Of a stretch of 64,000 nucleotides of DNA, positions 32,190 to 41,366 are shown one piece after another; the first letter of the stretch is position 1, and each line of letters starts with the position of its first letter. Origin of the DNA: CAIVAT01 sp037133475 (GTDB lineage Bacteria > Bacteroidota > Bacteroidia > Bacteroidales > FEN-979); NCBI GenBank assembly GCA_037133475.1, contig JBAXOB010000005.1, forward strand, positions 72,307 to 136,306, in the 5' to 3' direction. Made by a program: the position numbers and the translations under genes. Below the pieces are notes generated by a model. The model saw only the letters and a program-made list of their open reading frames with translations, was not told the origin of the DNA and did no database searches.

Positions 32190-34061
32190 ATGAAGAACAC
32201 CTCCCTAAACGAAAAACTCATCCTTTACTTTGTTTTGCTGGGTATCGGCTCGATCCTGATAATCAGCACAGTATCATTTTACAGCACCAGGAGAGCGCTG
32301 ATCAGCCGGACCTTTGACCAGCTCACCTCGCTCCGCATTGTTAAAAAAAACCAGGTTGAACAGTATTATTCCGACCGTGTCAGGGATATTACCTTTCTGG
32401 CCGCAACCCCGGATGTGGCAGAGGCTGCCGGCCGGATAAACCACGTTCAGGATCGTGACCGCAGGAATCCCGCACTGTTGGCGGCAAAGCGGGAAGCGGC
32501 CGCCGGGAAGGAAACCCTTCGGAATTTTGCCGCGACCTTCGGCCCCCTCGGACAGCATTTTTCCTCCTTTTTCATTTTCGGGAAAGAGGGTGGTTCTTTT
32601 CATGGCTACCTTCATGACACTGCCGTTACAGGAGGCACTTTGCCCGTTCCTTTAATTCCCGATTCTCTCGTGGCGGGGCTTCGTAAAAAGCTGAAAAGCC
32701 TGCCGGTCGTGTTATGCGACATCATGTTTGATGCAGGAACAGGAACCCCCTTCCAGTTAATCAGCGCTGCCATCAGGGGAAATGTGCACGGGCACCAGGA
32801 GATGACGGGCATCCTGATCCTGGTGATAACCATGGACGGGATCAATGGCATGATGCTCAACAACAACCCGCTCAGCGGGCTGGGGCTTAGCGGTGAGACT
32901 TACCTGGTCGGCCCCGATTACCTGATGCGTTCAACCTCGCGGTTCCAGCCGAAATCAATCCTGAAAACCCTTGTAAAGACTCAGCCCGTGCTCCATGCCA
33001 TGGCCGGCAATGAAGGATCGATCGCCACGAATGATTACAGGAATATCCCGGTGCTTTCTTCCTATGGAAAGATTTTGGTTCCGGGCCTCAACTGGGCGAT
33101 CCTGGCCGAAATCGATCTGCAGGAGGCTATGATCCCGATTTATGAAACACGTACCCGAATCCTGATGCTCAGTATGATCATCATGATCGTGTTTTTCGTC
33201 TTTGTCATGTTCATTGCCCGTCAGATAACAAAACCATTAATACGATTGAAGGAGGCCACCATTAATCTTGGCGAGGGCCACTATGATCTTGAACTTCCGG
33301 TCACCACGTATGATGAAATCGGCGCGCTCACCGAATCATTCAACATCATGGTCAGGCAGATCAGGGAGAAAACCACCGAATTGCAGCAGGAGCGTTTTGG
33401 AAGGATGCGGTCGGTGATTGATGGAGAAGAGCTGGAAAGACAGCGGCTTTCGCGCGAACTCCACGACGGCATAGGCCAGTTGCTGATTGCCATCAAACTC
33501 CGCATGGAAAGCCTGTTATACCAGGACGGCAAGGATATCAGGAACTCAATCCAGGAGTTGAAAAAATATTTCGACCAGATCATCGATGAAGTGCGCCGGA
33601 TCTCAAACAACCTGATGCCTTCGGTACTGGAGGCTTTCGGACTGGCGATCGCCTTCCGAAACCTCTTCTCCGAAACCGAAGAACACAGCGGGATTCGCAT
33701 TCATTTTGACGCGAAAGGCGATTGCGACGATCTTGATAAAAAAAGCAAAACCTATGTTTACCGTTTGATGCAGGAGGCATTAAATAACATCGTTAAACAC
33801 GCTGAAGCCAGTGAAGTATGGGTGAGCCTGACCAGGGGCGCCGATTTGCTGACCTTGCTGGTCCGCGACAACGGAAAGGGGTTTTCGATGGATAAGGCAG
33901 AAAAGGGGGGAGGAAACGGTATCCATAACATGCGCGAGCGTGCCAGCCTGCTGGAAGGGCATATCGAGATCCTGGCGGAACCCGGCAAAGGAACCCATAT
34001 TACTGTTAATGTACCAATTATATCAACCTATGTCAAAAATCAGGATTTTCCTCGTGGATGA
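32190..34061 (+). CDS. Membrane sensor histidine kinase of the NarL/DegS type
   Basis: The 623-residue kinase has a helix at about residues 9-31, an extracytoplasmic Cache-like sensor region (about 32-320, starting with RALISRTFDQLTSLRIVKKNQVEQYY) and a second helix near 323-345. A HAMP segment (ARQITKPLIRLKEATINLGEGHYD) and a coiled coil lead to the HisKA_3 box RQRLSRELHDGIGQ with phospho-acceptor His425. The HATPase domain includes YRLMQEALNNIVKHA, DNGKGF and GNGIHNMRERASLL. Its end overlaps the response regulator start by 32 bases. The sensed ligand is unknown; the nearby amtB and barrel genes make a small nutrient conceivable. Confidence 0.95.
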   Translation: MKNTSLNEKLILYFVLLGIGSILIISTVSFYSTRRALISRTFDQLTSLRIVKKNQVEQYYSDRVRDITFLAATPDVAEAAGRINHVQDRDRRNPALLAAKREAAAGKETLRNFAATFGPLGQHFSSFFIFGKEGGSFHGYLHDTAVTGGTLPVPLIPDSLVAGLRKKLKSLPVVLCDIMFDAGTGTPFQLISAAIRGNVHGHQEMTGILILVITMDGINGMMLNNNPLSGLGLSGETYLVGPDYLMRSTSRFQPKSILKTLVKTQPVLHAMAGNEGSIATNDYRNIPVLSSYGKILVPGLNWAILAEIDLQEAMIPIYETRTRILMLSMIIMIVFFVFVMFIARQITKPLIRLKEATINLGEGHYDLELPVTTYDEIGALTESFNIMVRQIREKTTELQQERFGRMRSVIDGEELERQRLSRELHDGIGQLLIAIKLRMESLLYQDGKDIRNSIQELKKYFDQIIDEVRRISNNLMPSVLEAFGLAIAFRNLFSETEEHSGIRIHFDAKGDCDDLDKKSKTYVYRLMQEALNNIVKHAEASEVWVSLTRGADLLTLLVRDNGKGFSMDKAEKGGGNGIHNMRERASLLEGHIEILAEPGKGTHITVNVPIISTYVKNQDFPRG

Positions 34062-34689
34062 CCACCAGCTTGTGCGGGATGGGATCAAAGCATTGCTGAT
34101 GAGCGCCGAAAACCTTACCATCCTTGGAGAAGCTGCCTCCGGGAAGGAGTGCTATGAGAAAATTGCCATTGAACCGCCCGATATCCTCATCCTGGATATC
34201 TCGTTACCCGACACGACCGGCATTGAGATCACAAAACGTGTCAGTGTGGAGTACCCGCAGACACAGGTGCTGATCCTGTCGATGTACACCAATGAAGACT
34301 TTATTTTCAACTCGGTAAAGGCCGGCGCACGCGGGTATCTCCCTAAAAACACCTCGCGCGAAGAACTGCTCACTGCCATCCAGACCATTTACCAGGGTGA
34401 TGAATTTTTCGCCGACTCCATTTCCAGGATCATGCTGAAAAGTTATGTCCGCAAAGCCAAAGAAGACGACACCATGCCCCAGCGCGGGCCGATACCCCTG
34501 ACCACCCGTGAAATCGAGATCCTGAAACTTTTCGCCGAAGGGTTTATCAACAAAGAGATCAGCGATCAACTCGATATCAGCATCAGGACTGTCGAGACCC
34601 ATAAAAATCATATCATGAAAAAGCTGGAGTTGAAGTCAACTGTCGAATTGATTAAATACGCGATCCGGAATAAGATTGTGGAAATCTGA
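34030..34689 (+). CDS. LuxR/NarL-family response regulator
   Basis: The 219-residue regulator has a receiver domain (FLVDDHQLVRDG with Asp10 and Asp11, phospho-site Asp56 in ILDISLPD, switch Lys in RGYLPKN) and a GerE-type helix-turn-helix (PLTTREIEILKLFAEG, KEISDQLDISIRTVETHKNHIMKKL). The ATG at 34030 gives MSKIRIFL, the normal receiver N-terminus; the longer frame would only add residues from the overlap with the kinase. It is the partner of the kinase at 32190. A tandem palindrome at 34729-34745, 40 bases past its stop, is a possible binding site. Confidence 0.96.
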   Translation: MSKIRIFLVDDHQLVRDGIKALLMSAENLTILGEAASGKECYEKIAIEPPDILILDISLPDTTGIEITKRVSVEYPQTQVLILSMYTNEDFIFNSVKAGARGYLPKNTSREELLTAIQTIYQGDEFFADSISRIMLKSYVRKAKEDDTMPQRGPIPLTTREIEILKLFAEGFINKEISDQLDISIRTVETHKNHIMKKLELKSTVELIKYAIRNKIVEI

Positions 34690-34728
34690 CAGCCTCCAGG
34701 GTACAAAAAGGCAGGCAGGGAAAGAATG

Positions 34729-34745
34729 ATACGTATGATACGTAT
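34729..34745. promoter_or_regulatory. Tandem palindrome ATACGTAT, possible operator
   Basis: Two copies of the 8-bp palindrome ATACGTAT (34729-34736 and 34738-34745) are separated by one G, making a 9-base direct repeat GATACGTAT. It lies between the response regulator gene and the outer-membrane protein/amtB genes, 107 bases before the start at 34852. The protein that binds it is not known. Confidence 0.4.
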
Positions 34746-34851
34746 GTCCCCATAGGTTTTTCACCCGATTAAATTTCAGTATTTTACAGGATTGCAGGGG
34801 AAATTCAATCACCCTAACATTGCATGTGAATTTAATAACAAATCACTTGCG

Positions 34852-35676
34852 ATGAGAAGATATGTTACCCGATACAAAGCCTTTATCCTGGCGGGTCTGC
34901 TGATGGTGCTCGTGAATTGCCTTTACGCCCAGTTGCAGGATGAAAACAAGATGGATGAAAAGTCCGGTAGCGCCGCTGCCTTCAGCGTAGGTACCGACGT
35001 GGTAAGCCGTTACATCTGGCGGGGTGCCGATTATGGCAATTCTCCTGCCGTTCAGCCGAGCGTTGCCTTTTCGGTTGCCGGATTCAAAGCAGGATTCTGG
35101 GGCTCCTATGGTCTCGGCCAGTATTCAAAGAAGATCAACGACAGCACCGTCGTCAGCATGGGGCACTATGCCGAATTTGACTTTTACCTTTCCTATACTA
35201 TCAAAGGGTTCACCCTGATGGCATATGATTATTTCCTGCCCAACTCCCTCGATCCTAACAACGGGAACAGGTACTTCAATTTTAATAACAAAACGACCGG
35301 CCACACATTGGAAGTTTGCCTTTCTTGGGCAGGCCCCGACAAGTTCCCACTTCAGCTCTATGCCGGAACCCTGGTATATGGCGATGATAAGGACAAGAAT
35401 GCGGCGGGGCTGTATGAAGGCAGTAAAAACAACTATTCGACCTATTTTGAAGTTGCCTATCCCTTTAATATCAAGGGGATTGGCATAAAACCCTTCGTCG
35501 GCGGCATCCCGATGGGTTCAGGCTGGTACGGTCCCTATGGGGGTATTGTCAATGCAGGATTGACAATTTCGAAACCCATTACGATCACCAAGGATTTTTC
35601 TATCCCGGTAAGCGGGTCATTGATCACGAATCCACAGGCACAGAGTGTGTTTTTGGTGTTTGGAATATCATTATAA
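34852..35676 (+). CDS. Outer-membrane barrel protein (TorF-like porin family), upstream of amtB
   Basis: From ATG 34852 the protein has 274 residues. A signal peptide (YKAFILAGLLMVLVNCLYAQ) is followed by amphipathic strands starting FSVGTDVVSRYIWRGADYG, a pattern typical of TorF-family putative porins. VSFAV-type strands, EVCLSWAG, STYFEVAYPFNI and a C-terminal VFLVFGISL agree with a barrel. Longer in-frame starts to 34792 add residues without a signal peptide and are rejected. The amtB start follows 30 bases later, so both may be on one transcript. Confidence 0.8.
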   Translation: MRRYVTRYKAFILAGLLMVLVNCLYAQLQDENKMDEKSGSAAAFSVGTDVVSRYIWRGADYGNSPAVQPSVAFSVAGFKAGFWGSYGLGQYSKKINDSTVVSMGHYAEFDFYLSYTIKGFTLMAYDYFLPNSLDPNNGNRYFNFNNKTTGHTLEVCLSWAGPDKFPLQLYAGTLVYGDDKDKNAAGLYEGSKNNYSTYFEVAYPFNIKGIGIKPFVGGIPMGSGWYGPYGGIVNAGLTISKPITITKDFSIPVSGSLITNPQAQSVFLVFGISL

Positions 35677-35706
35677 GTTGTAAATCATAAATCTAAAATT
35701 TATTTT

Positions 35707-36936
35707 ATGGGATCAATTGATGTAGGTTCAACCGGGTTTATGCTGTTATCGGCAAGCCTGGTAATGTTGATGACGCCGGCTCTGGCGTTTTTCTATGGCG
35801 GATTGGCCACCAAACGCAATATTCTGGGAATCATGATCCAGAGTTTTGCTTCGCTTGGATGGACAACGGTGCTCTGGTTCATTTTTGGTTATTCGCTCTG
35901 TTTCAGCGGCGGAGCAGGCGGCATTTTCGGCAATTTCGACAAGGCGTTTCTCAATGGAGTGAGCATTGATTCGATGTATTCGGGCAATGGTAAAATTCCC
36001 GAAATCGTCTTCTTCGTTTACCAGATGATGTTTGCCATCATCACCCCTGCCCTTATCACCGGCGCCTTCGTCAACCGTGTTACCTTCCGCTCCTACATGA
36101 TCTTCCTCACCGTTTGGCAAATCATGGTATATTACCCGTTTGTCCATATGATCTGGGGTAATGGCTTACTCGCACAGTGGGGCGTTCTCGACTTTGCCGG
36201 CGGTATTGTGGTCCATGCGACGGCTGGTTTTGCGGCCCTGGCATCGGTATTCTATGTAGGTGCCCGCAGTGATAAAAATTCGACGCCGAACAGCATTCCC
36301 CTGGTTGCTATCGGCAGCGGACTGCTTTGGTTTGGCTGGTACGGATTTAATGCCGGCAGCGAATTACAGGTGGACAAGATCACCGCCCTGGCTTTTATCA
36401 ACACGGATGTCGCTGCCTCATTCGCAACGGCGGCATGGGTTGCCATCGAATGGATTCGTGAAGGGAGGCCTAAACTTTTAGGGTTGCTTACGGGTTCAAT
36501 TGCCGGGCTCGCTACCATCACGCCCTGTGCGGGATTTGTCCCCATGTGGTCGGCACCACTTATAGGGATTGCAGCGGGAGGCACCTGTTACCTGGCCGTC
36601 CAGTTGAAAAATAAAATGAAGTGGGATGACGCCCTTGATGTATGGGGGGTTCACGGTATCGGCGGTGTGCTGGGTACCATCCTGCTCGGGGTCTTTGCCT
36701 ACAATGCCGTTAACCCGGCCGTGGTTACCAACGGACTTTGGTTCGGGCAAACCTCTTTCTTCTTCAAACAACTTATTACCGTGGTGGCAGCCTCCGCATA
36801 TGCCTTCATCTTCACCTATATCATGCTGGCCCTGATCAACCTGGTCACACGGGTGCGGGTATCGGAAAATGAAGAAATGGCCGGTCTCGATGTTGCATTG
36901 CATGGTGAAAAGGCATACGACGAAGGATCCCTCTGA
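35707..36936 (+). CDS. amtB: Ammonium transporter AmtB
   Basis: The 409-residue protein is an Amt/MEP/Rh trimeric ammonium channel with about 11 helices. Marks are MTPALAFFYGGL, the twin-histidine segments VVHATAGFAAL and DVWGVHGIGGVLG, YGFNAGSEL and the phenylalanine gate region. The N-terminus enters directly into the first helix, so no signal peptide is used. There is no glnK (PII) gene beside it, which usually accompanies amtB. It ends with a good terminator at 37021-37058. Confidence 0.97.
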   Translation: MGSIDVGSTGFMLLSASLVMLMTPALAFFYGGLATKRNILGIMIQSFASLGWTTVLWFIFGYSLCFSGGAGGIFGNFDKAFLNGVSIDSMYSGNGKIPEIVFFVYQMMFAIITPALITGAFVNRVTFRSYMIFLTVWQIMVYYPFVHMIWGNGLLAQWGVLDFAGGIVVHATAGFAALASVFYVGARSDKNSTPNSIPLVAIGSGLLWFGWYGFNAGSELQVDKITALAFINTDVAASFATAAWVAIEWIREGRPKLLGLLTGSIAGLATITPCAGFVPMWSAPLIGIAAGGTCYLAVQLKNKMKWDDALDVWGVHGIGGVLGTILLGVFAYNAVNPAVVTNGLWFGQTSFFFKQLITVVAASAYAFIFTYIMLALINLVTRVRVSENEEMAGLDVALHGEKAYDEGSL

Positions 36937-37020
36937 TCAGTCGCCGGAAACCCGGCAGTATTTCCCCTTCTGAACGGGGGTTGGAATAATCCGGGTCAGT
37001 AATAACAATATGATTTATAT

Positions 37021-37058
37021 AAAAAACCGTCTATCCAACATTTAGACGGTTTTTTTTT
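37021..37058 (+). terminator. Rho-independent terminator after amtB
   Basis: ACCGTCTA, a 9-base loop, and TAGACGGT form a stem that extends through an A-run on the left (37021-37026) and a T-run on the right (37050-37058). Because A and T tracts flank both sides it could also work leftward, but no gene ends there on the minus strand. Confidence 0.93.
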
Positions 37059-37086
37059 GCACTTTTGTAAAAGCCAACCAAGCTTG

Positions 37087-37938
37087 ATGGAAGAATTTTC
37101 TACCATAACCGAGACCAGGAATTACCTCAGTAAAATCCTGGCAAATGGAAAAAGTATCGGGTTTGTTCCTACCATGGGGGCATTACACGCAGGACACCTG
37201 TCGCTCATCTCCAGGTCTAAGCTGGAAAATGATGTGACCGTCTGCAGCATTTTCGTGAATCCGACCCAGTTTAACAACAAGGCGGATCTGCAAAACTACC
37301 CCCGGACCATGGCGCGTGATACGGCAGTTCTGCGTGAGGCCGGGTGCGATGTGCTTTTCGCCCCCTCAGCCATCGAGATGTACCCCGAAGGCGAATCTGC
37401 CGGGCTGGTTTTGGATTTTGGAAAACTCGACAAGGTCATGGAGGGAAAATTCAGACCGGGACACTTTTCAGGCGTTGCCACCATCGTTGAAAAGCTATTT
37501 GCCATCGTAAAGCCTGCACGGGCCTATTTTGGTAAAAAAGATTTTCAGCAGCTGGCCATCATACGGTATATGGTGAAAACACTGGAGATCCCGGTTGAAA
37601 TAGTGGCCTGCGAAATTATCCGCGAGCCCGACGGTCTGGCCATGAGTTCACGCAACATGCGGTTAACCATTGCAGAGCGCAATATCGCCCCTAAGATTTA
37701 CCAGGTGCTCACTAAACTAAAGGAAAAATCAGGAAAAATACCGGTGCCGGAAGCCAGGGAATGGGCGGCTAAAAAGATCAGGGAAATTCCTGAATTCCAC
37801 CTTGATTATCTGGAAATTGGCGATATGGAAAGCCTGCAGCCTGTCACGAACTGGCGCCATAAGGCCCGGGCCATGGCTTTTATCGCGGTTTTCCTGGGAG
37901 ATGTCAGGCTCATCGACAATATTGAACTTTTTTTGTAA
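37087..37938 (+). CDS. panC: Pantothenate synthetase
   Basis: PanC joins pantoate and beta-alanine with ATP, the last step of pantothenate synthesis. The 283-residue protein has VPTMGALHAGHLSLI (HIGH-type nucleotide site), SIFVNPTQFN, KLDKVMEGKFRPGHFSGVATIVEKLF and YFGKKDFQQL, plus PDGLAMSSRN (KMSKS-equivalent). The frame is open from a TTG at 37057 inside the terminator T-run; the ATG at 37087 is the sensible start. panD follows at 37948, giving a two-step vitamin module. Confidence 0.97.
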   Translation: MEEFSTITETRNYLSKILANGKSIGFVPTMGALHAGHLSLISRSKLENDVTVCSIFVNPTQFNNKADLQNYPRTMARDTAVLREAGCDVLFAPSAIEMYPEGESAGLVLDFGKLDKVMEGKFRPGHFSGVATIVEKLFAIVKPARAYFGKKDFQQLAIIRYMVKTLEIPVEIVACEIIREPDGLAMSSRNMRLTIAERNIAPKIYQVLTKLKEKSGKIPVPEAREWAAKKIREIPEFHLDYLEIGDMESLQPVTNWRHKARAMAFIAVFLGDVRLIDNIELFL

Positions 37939-37943
37939 TTTTG
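37936..37943 (+). promoter_or_regulatory. -7 box overlapping the panC stop, upstream of panD
   Basis: TAATTTTG matches TAnnTTTG, and its first bases are the panC stop TAA. It could drive an internal transcript for panD, although the distance to the ATG at 37948 is only 4 bases, so any transcript would be nearly leaderless and would start inside panD. It may be chance. Confidence 0.3.
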
Positions 37944-37947
37944 CAGC

Positions 37948-38319
37948 ATGATGCAGATTCAAGTATTAAAATCGAAGATCCATCGTGCCACCGTCACGGA
38001 GGCCAACATCAATTATGTTGGCAGTATTACCATTGACGAAGAACTGATGAATGAATCGAACCTGATTGAATTTGAGAAGGTGCAGGTTTTGAACATTAAT
38101 AATGGCGAACGGATCGAAACTTATGTTATTAGAGGTGAGCGCGGAAGCGGGACCATTTGTCTGAACGGAGCCGCTGCACGGAAATTTTTACCCAACGACC
38201 TGGTGATCATTGTCTCCTATGCCACGATGGATTTTGAAGCTGCAAAAAGTTTCAAACCCTCCATCGCCTTCCCTGACGCCAAGAACAAACTTATTACGGG
38301 TAAAAAACCGCAGGAATGA
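37948..38319 (+). CDS. panD: Aspartate 1-decarboxylase, pyruvoyl type
   Basis: PanD makes beta-alanine from aspartate and is activated by self-cleavage at Gly-Ser to form a pyruvoyl group. The cleavage segment is VGSITIDEELM (Ser28 after two start methionines), followed by EKVQVLNINNGERIETYVI and LNGAAARKF. The 123-residue length matches the proenzyme. Two ATG codons in tandem (37948 and 37951) are both usable. It shares an ATGA overlap with the next gene. Confidence 0.97.
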   Translation: MMQIQVLKSKIHRATVTEANINYVGSITIDEELMNESNLIEFEKVQVLNINNGERIETYVIRGERGSGTICLNGAAARKFLPNDLVIIVSYATMDFEAAKSFKPSIAFPDAKNKLITGKKPQE

Positions 38320-39359
38320 CCGAACTCCTTTCAGAAGAAATGCCCCCGAAAAACTGGGTAGCTACCTTTATCAAATTTGTCATTTTCCTAAGCCTTGGCC
38401 TTGTTATTATCTGGCTTTCCCTGCGCGGACTTACCCCGGAGGAACGGATACAGATTATTCATTCCTTCCGGACGGCCAATTACAACTGGGTTATCCTCAC
38501 CATCAGCATGGGGATCATAAGCCATTTATTCCGCGCATTACGCTGGATGCTCTTTTTTGAGCCAATGGGTTATCATCCTTCCCTGAAAAACACCTTCTTC
38601 GCCGTCATGGTCGGGTATTTTGCAAATATGGCCTTCCCGCGCCTGGGGGAGGTTACCCGCTGCGGTCTCCTGGCACGCTACGAGAAAATCCCTTTCAACA
38701 AATCCTTTGGTACCGTAGTAACCGAGCGTACCATCGATATGATCATCTTTATCCTGCTGTTTTTCCTGATGGTTGGAACCCAGGCCGGCACCATCGGCCA
38801 TTACCTGAATACCAACGTATACCCGAAATTTGCAGAAAAATTCCAGAACCCGATCTTCGACAAGGTCTTTTTCCTTTCAGCAGCCCTGCTGGTTCTCCTC
38901 TTTTTTTTAGCCTTGTACCTGATGCGGAAAAAAATTGCCAGGTCAAAATGGTTTCATAAAATAACGCGGCTGATCCTCGGGTTCTGGGAAGGGTTGAAAT
39001 CGCTCAGCCAGATCCGCAAACCCGGTCTGTTTGTCTTTTATTCCCTGGCTATCTGGGGACTCTATTTCCTGATGATCTATGTCTGTTTTTTCTGTTTCCC
39101 CGAAACCAGCGGGCTCAATCCGGGGGCAGCCCTGTCATCCCTGGTATTAGGAAGCGTGGGGATTATGGTAACCCCTGGCGGAATCGGGCTCTATCCCGCT
39201 ATCATTCAGGAAACCATGTTATTGTATGGCATTACCCGAACAACAGGCCTTGCACTCGGCTGGATCTCCTGGACGGCCCAATCGACCATGATCCTGGTAG
39301 TTGGCGGGATTTCATTAATTTTACTTTCATTCAACAAAGAATCCAATGGAAAGGCTTAA
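38316..39359 (+). CDS. Lysylphosphatidylglycerol synthase-type membrane domain protein (flippase-like)
   Basis: The 347-residue protein is almost entirely hydrophobic, with about eight helices, and matches the UPF0104/LPG_synthase_TM type: SHLFRALRWMLFF, GYFANMAFPRLGEVTRCGLLARYEKIPFNKSFGTVVTERTIDMI, and GSVGIMVTPGGIGLYPAIIQ. The N-terminus has a cytosolic segment of about 15 residues. It lacks the aminoacyl-transferase domain, so it should be a lipid-translocating or structural membrane protein, not a synthase. It overlaps panD by 4 bases and rfaE2 by 14. Confidence 0.88.
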   Translation: MTELLSEEMPPKNWVATFIKFVIFLSLGLVIIWLSLRGLTPEERIQIIHSFRTANYNWVILTISMGIISHLFRALRWMLFFEPMGYHPSLKNTFFAVMVGYFANMAFPRLGEVTRCGLLARYEKIPFNKSFGTVVTERTIDMIIFILLFFLMVGTQAGTIGHYLNTNVYPKFAEKFQNPIFDKVFFLSAALLVLLFFLALYLMRKKIARSKWFHKITRLILGFWEGLKSLSQIRKPGLFVFYSLAIWGLYFLMIYVCFFCFPETSGLNPGAALSSLVLGSVGIMVTPGGIGLYPAIIQETMLLYGITRTTGLALGWISWTAQSTMILVVGGISLILLSFNKESNGKA

Positions 39360-39843
39360 CCATATAAAATCAAAAATCTATTCCTGGGAACACCTTCAAC
39401 GGCAACTTGCCATCTGGCGTTTTAAAGATAAAAAAATTGTGTTCAGCAACGGCTGCTTTGATGTTCTTCACCTCGGACACATTGAATACCTTGCAAAAGC
39501 ACGTGAATTAGGGGATCTTCTTATCGTTGGATTAAATTCCGATGATTCGGTGCGCCGCCTCAAAGGTGCCCACCGTCCTGTCAACAAAGAAGAGGCACGG
39601 GCCGTTTTGCTCGCAGCCCTGTCGTTTGTTGACGCAGTGGTTGTTTTTGACACCGATACCCCTTACGATCTGATTAAACTTGTACAACCCGATATCCTGG
39701 TAAAAGGCAAAGACTATGAAGGGAAGGAGATTGTCGGATCGGATATCGTTAAATCTCACGGCGGACACGTTGAAACCATCGAACTTACTAAGGGATATTC
39801 AACAAGCCATACGATAGAACTTGCACAGAAGGTGCATATCTAG
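39346..39843 (+). CDS. rfaE2: D-glycero-beta-D-manno-heptose 1-phosphate adenylyltransferase (RfaE domain II)
   Basis: The 165-residue enzyme is the stand-alone nucleotidyl-transferase half of RfaE/HldE. Motifs: VFSNGCFDVLHLGHIEYL (HxGH), LIVGLNSDDSVRRLKG, RPVNKEEARAVLLAAL and VKGKDYEGKEIVGSD. It produces ADP-heptose for LPS core or surface glycan. The kinase half is not next to it. It overlaps the previous membrane-protein gene by 14 bases and precedes radA. Confidence 0.95.
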   Translation: MERLNHIKSKIYSWEHLQRQLAIWRFKDKKIVFSNGCFDVLHLGHIEYLAKARELGDLLIVGLNSDDSVRRLKGAHRPVNKEEARAVLLAALSFVDAVVVFDTDTPYDLIKLVQPDILVKGKDYEGKEIVGSDIVKSHGGHVETIELTKGYSTSHTIELAQKVHI

Positions 39844-39904
39844 CAAGCCCTGGTCATCTGCCCGGAATACAACCCCTTTTACCGTTTCAATATTTCTTTC
39901 TTAT

Positions 39905-41272
39905 ATGTCCAAACTGAAAACCGCTTTTTTTTGCCAAAGTTGTGGTGTACAGTCGCCGAAGTGGATGGGCAAGTGCAATGCATGTGGAGAATGGAACACC
40001 TTCGTGGAGGAGGTGATCCAGCGGGAAGACAAAACATCACCGGGTTCTGCAGTGCGCGATCCGAGAACGGTGGTGCCTGTAAAAATTTCAGAGGTCGTTT
40101 TCAGCCATGAAGCCAGGATCAACACCCATGACCAGGAACTCAACAGGGTGCTTGGCGGCGGCCTGGTTGCCGGGTCGCTCACCCTGATCGGCGGGGAACC
40201 CGGAATCGGCAAGTCAACCCTGATGCTGCAGGTGGCCATGAAATGCGCCGATCAGAAGGTGTTGTACATCAGTGGCGAGGAGAGCGACCAGCAAATCAGG
40301 ATGCGGGCCGAACGGCTGGGATTTAAAAACGACAATTGCTATATCCTCACCGAAACCAATACGGAGGCGATCTACAGGCACCTGGACCCCCTCAAACCCG
40401 GCATCATCATTATTGATTCCATCCAGACCCTGCAAACCGATGCCATCGACTCCTCCGCGGGCAGTGTTTCCCAGATCAAGGAATGTGCCGCCGGCATGCA
40501 GAAATATTCAAAAATCACCAACACCCCTGTTTTCCTGATAGGCCACATCACCAAGGATGGCAGCCTGGCCGGCCCCAAGATCCTGGAACATATGGTCGAT
40601 ACGGTTTTACAGTTCGAAGGCGACCGGAACTATGGCTACCGTATCCTCCGTTCCCTGAAAAACCGGTTTGGGTCGACCTCTGAACTCGGCATCTACGAGA
40701 TGAACGACACCGGGCTGAGGGAGGTTTCCAATCCTTCGGAGATATTGCTCAGCCAGCGCGACGAAGCGGTGAGCGGGATTGCCATTGCAGCCATGGTTGA
40801 GGGCCAGCGACCCATGCTGATCGAAACCCAGGCACTGGTAAGCAGCGCCGTGTATGGCACACCGCAGCGCTCAACAACCGGTTTTGACGTACGTCGCCTG
40901 AACATGCTGCTGGCAGTCCTTGAAAAACGAAGTGGTTTCAGGCTTGGTCATAAAGATGTTTTTCTCAATATTGCCGGGGGAATCAAGGTAGAAGACCCTG
41001 CCATCGACCTGGCCGTGGTAGCCGCGGTCCTGTCGTCGAACCAGGATCATCCGGTCAATTCCAAAACCTGCTTTGCCGCCGAAATCGGGCTGAGCGGCGA
41101 AATCCGCCCCATAAACCGCGTTGAACAAAGAATTTCTGAAGCCGACAAACTGGGGTTCGACCGGATTTTCATCTCCCGTTACAACACCAAAGGACTTGAC
41201 TTTAAACGGTTTTCGATTAAAATAATTCCCGTTGCCCGGATTGAAGAGGTTTATGAAAGACTCTTCAGCTGA
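39905..41272 (+). CDS. radA: DNA repair protein RadA
   Basis: RadA/Sms is a RecA-like branch-migration helicase. From ATG 39905 the protein has 455 residues with a C4 zinc finger at the N-terminus (CQSCGVQSPKWMGKCNACGEW), Walker A GGEPGIGKSTLML, Walker B IIIDSIQTL, the RadA signature KNRFGSTSELGIYEM and a Lon-like C-terminal domain (LAVVAAVLSSNQDHPV, FAAEIGLSGEIRPI). Upstream in-frame codons from 39821 have no family resemblance and are rejected. Confidence 0.97.
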   Translation: MSKLKTAFFCQSCGVQSPKWMGKCNACGEWNTFVEEVIQREDKTSPGSAVRDPRTVVPVKISEVVFSHEARINTHDQELNRVLGGGLVAGSLTLIGGEPGIGKSTLMLQVAMKCADQKVLYISGEESDQQIRMRAERLGFKNDNCYILTETNTEAIYRHLDPLKPGIIIIDSIQTLQTDAIDSSAGSVSQIKECAAGMQKYSKITNTPVFLIGHITKDGSLAGPKILEHMVDTVLQFEGDRNYGYRILRSLKNRFGSTSELGIYEMNDTGLREVSNPSEILLSQRDEAVSGIAIAAMVEGQRPMLIETQALVSSAVYGTPQRSTTGFDVRRLNMLLAVLEKRSGFRLGHKDVFLNIAGGIKVEDPAIDLAVVAAVLSSNQDHPVNSKTCFAAEIGLSGEIRPINRVEQRISEADKLGFDRIFISRYNTKGLDFKRFSIKIIPVARIEEVYERLFS

Positions 41273-41366
41273 GGAAAACCGCCTTCCCCGGATATTCGTA
41301 CCGGTTTAGGCGCGCCCTGCGTGCCATACACCCTGGTGCAGACGATTTAGTGAAGCCCAGCGACTG

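Noticed and set aside
34690..34851. Attachment site or small RNA gene in the gap before the barrel gene
   Set aside because: Apart from the tandem palindrome nothing suggests an integration core or a terminator-ended RNA.
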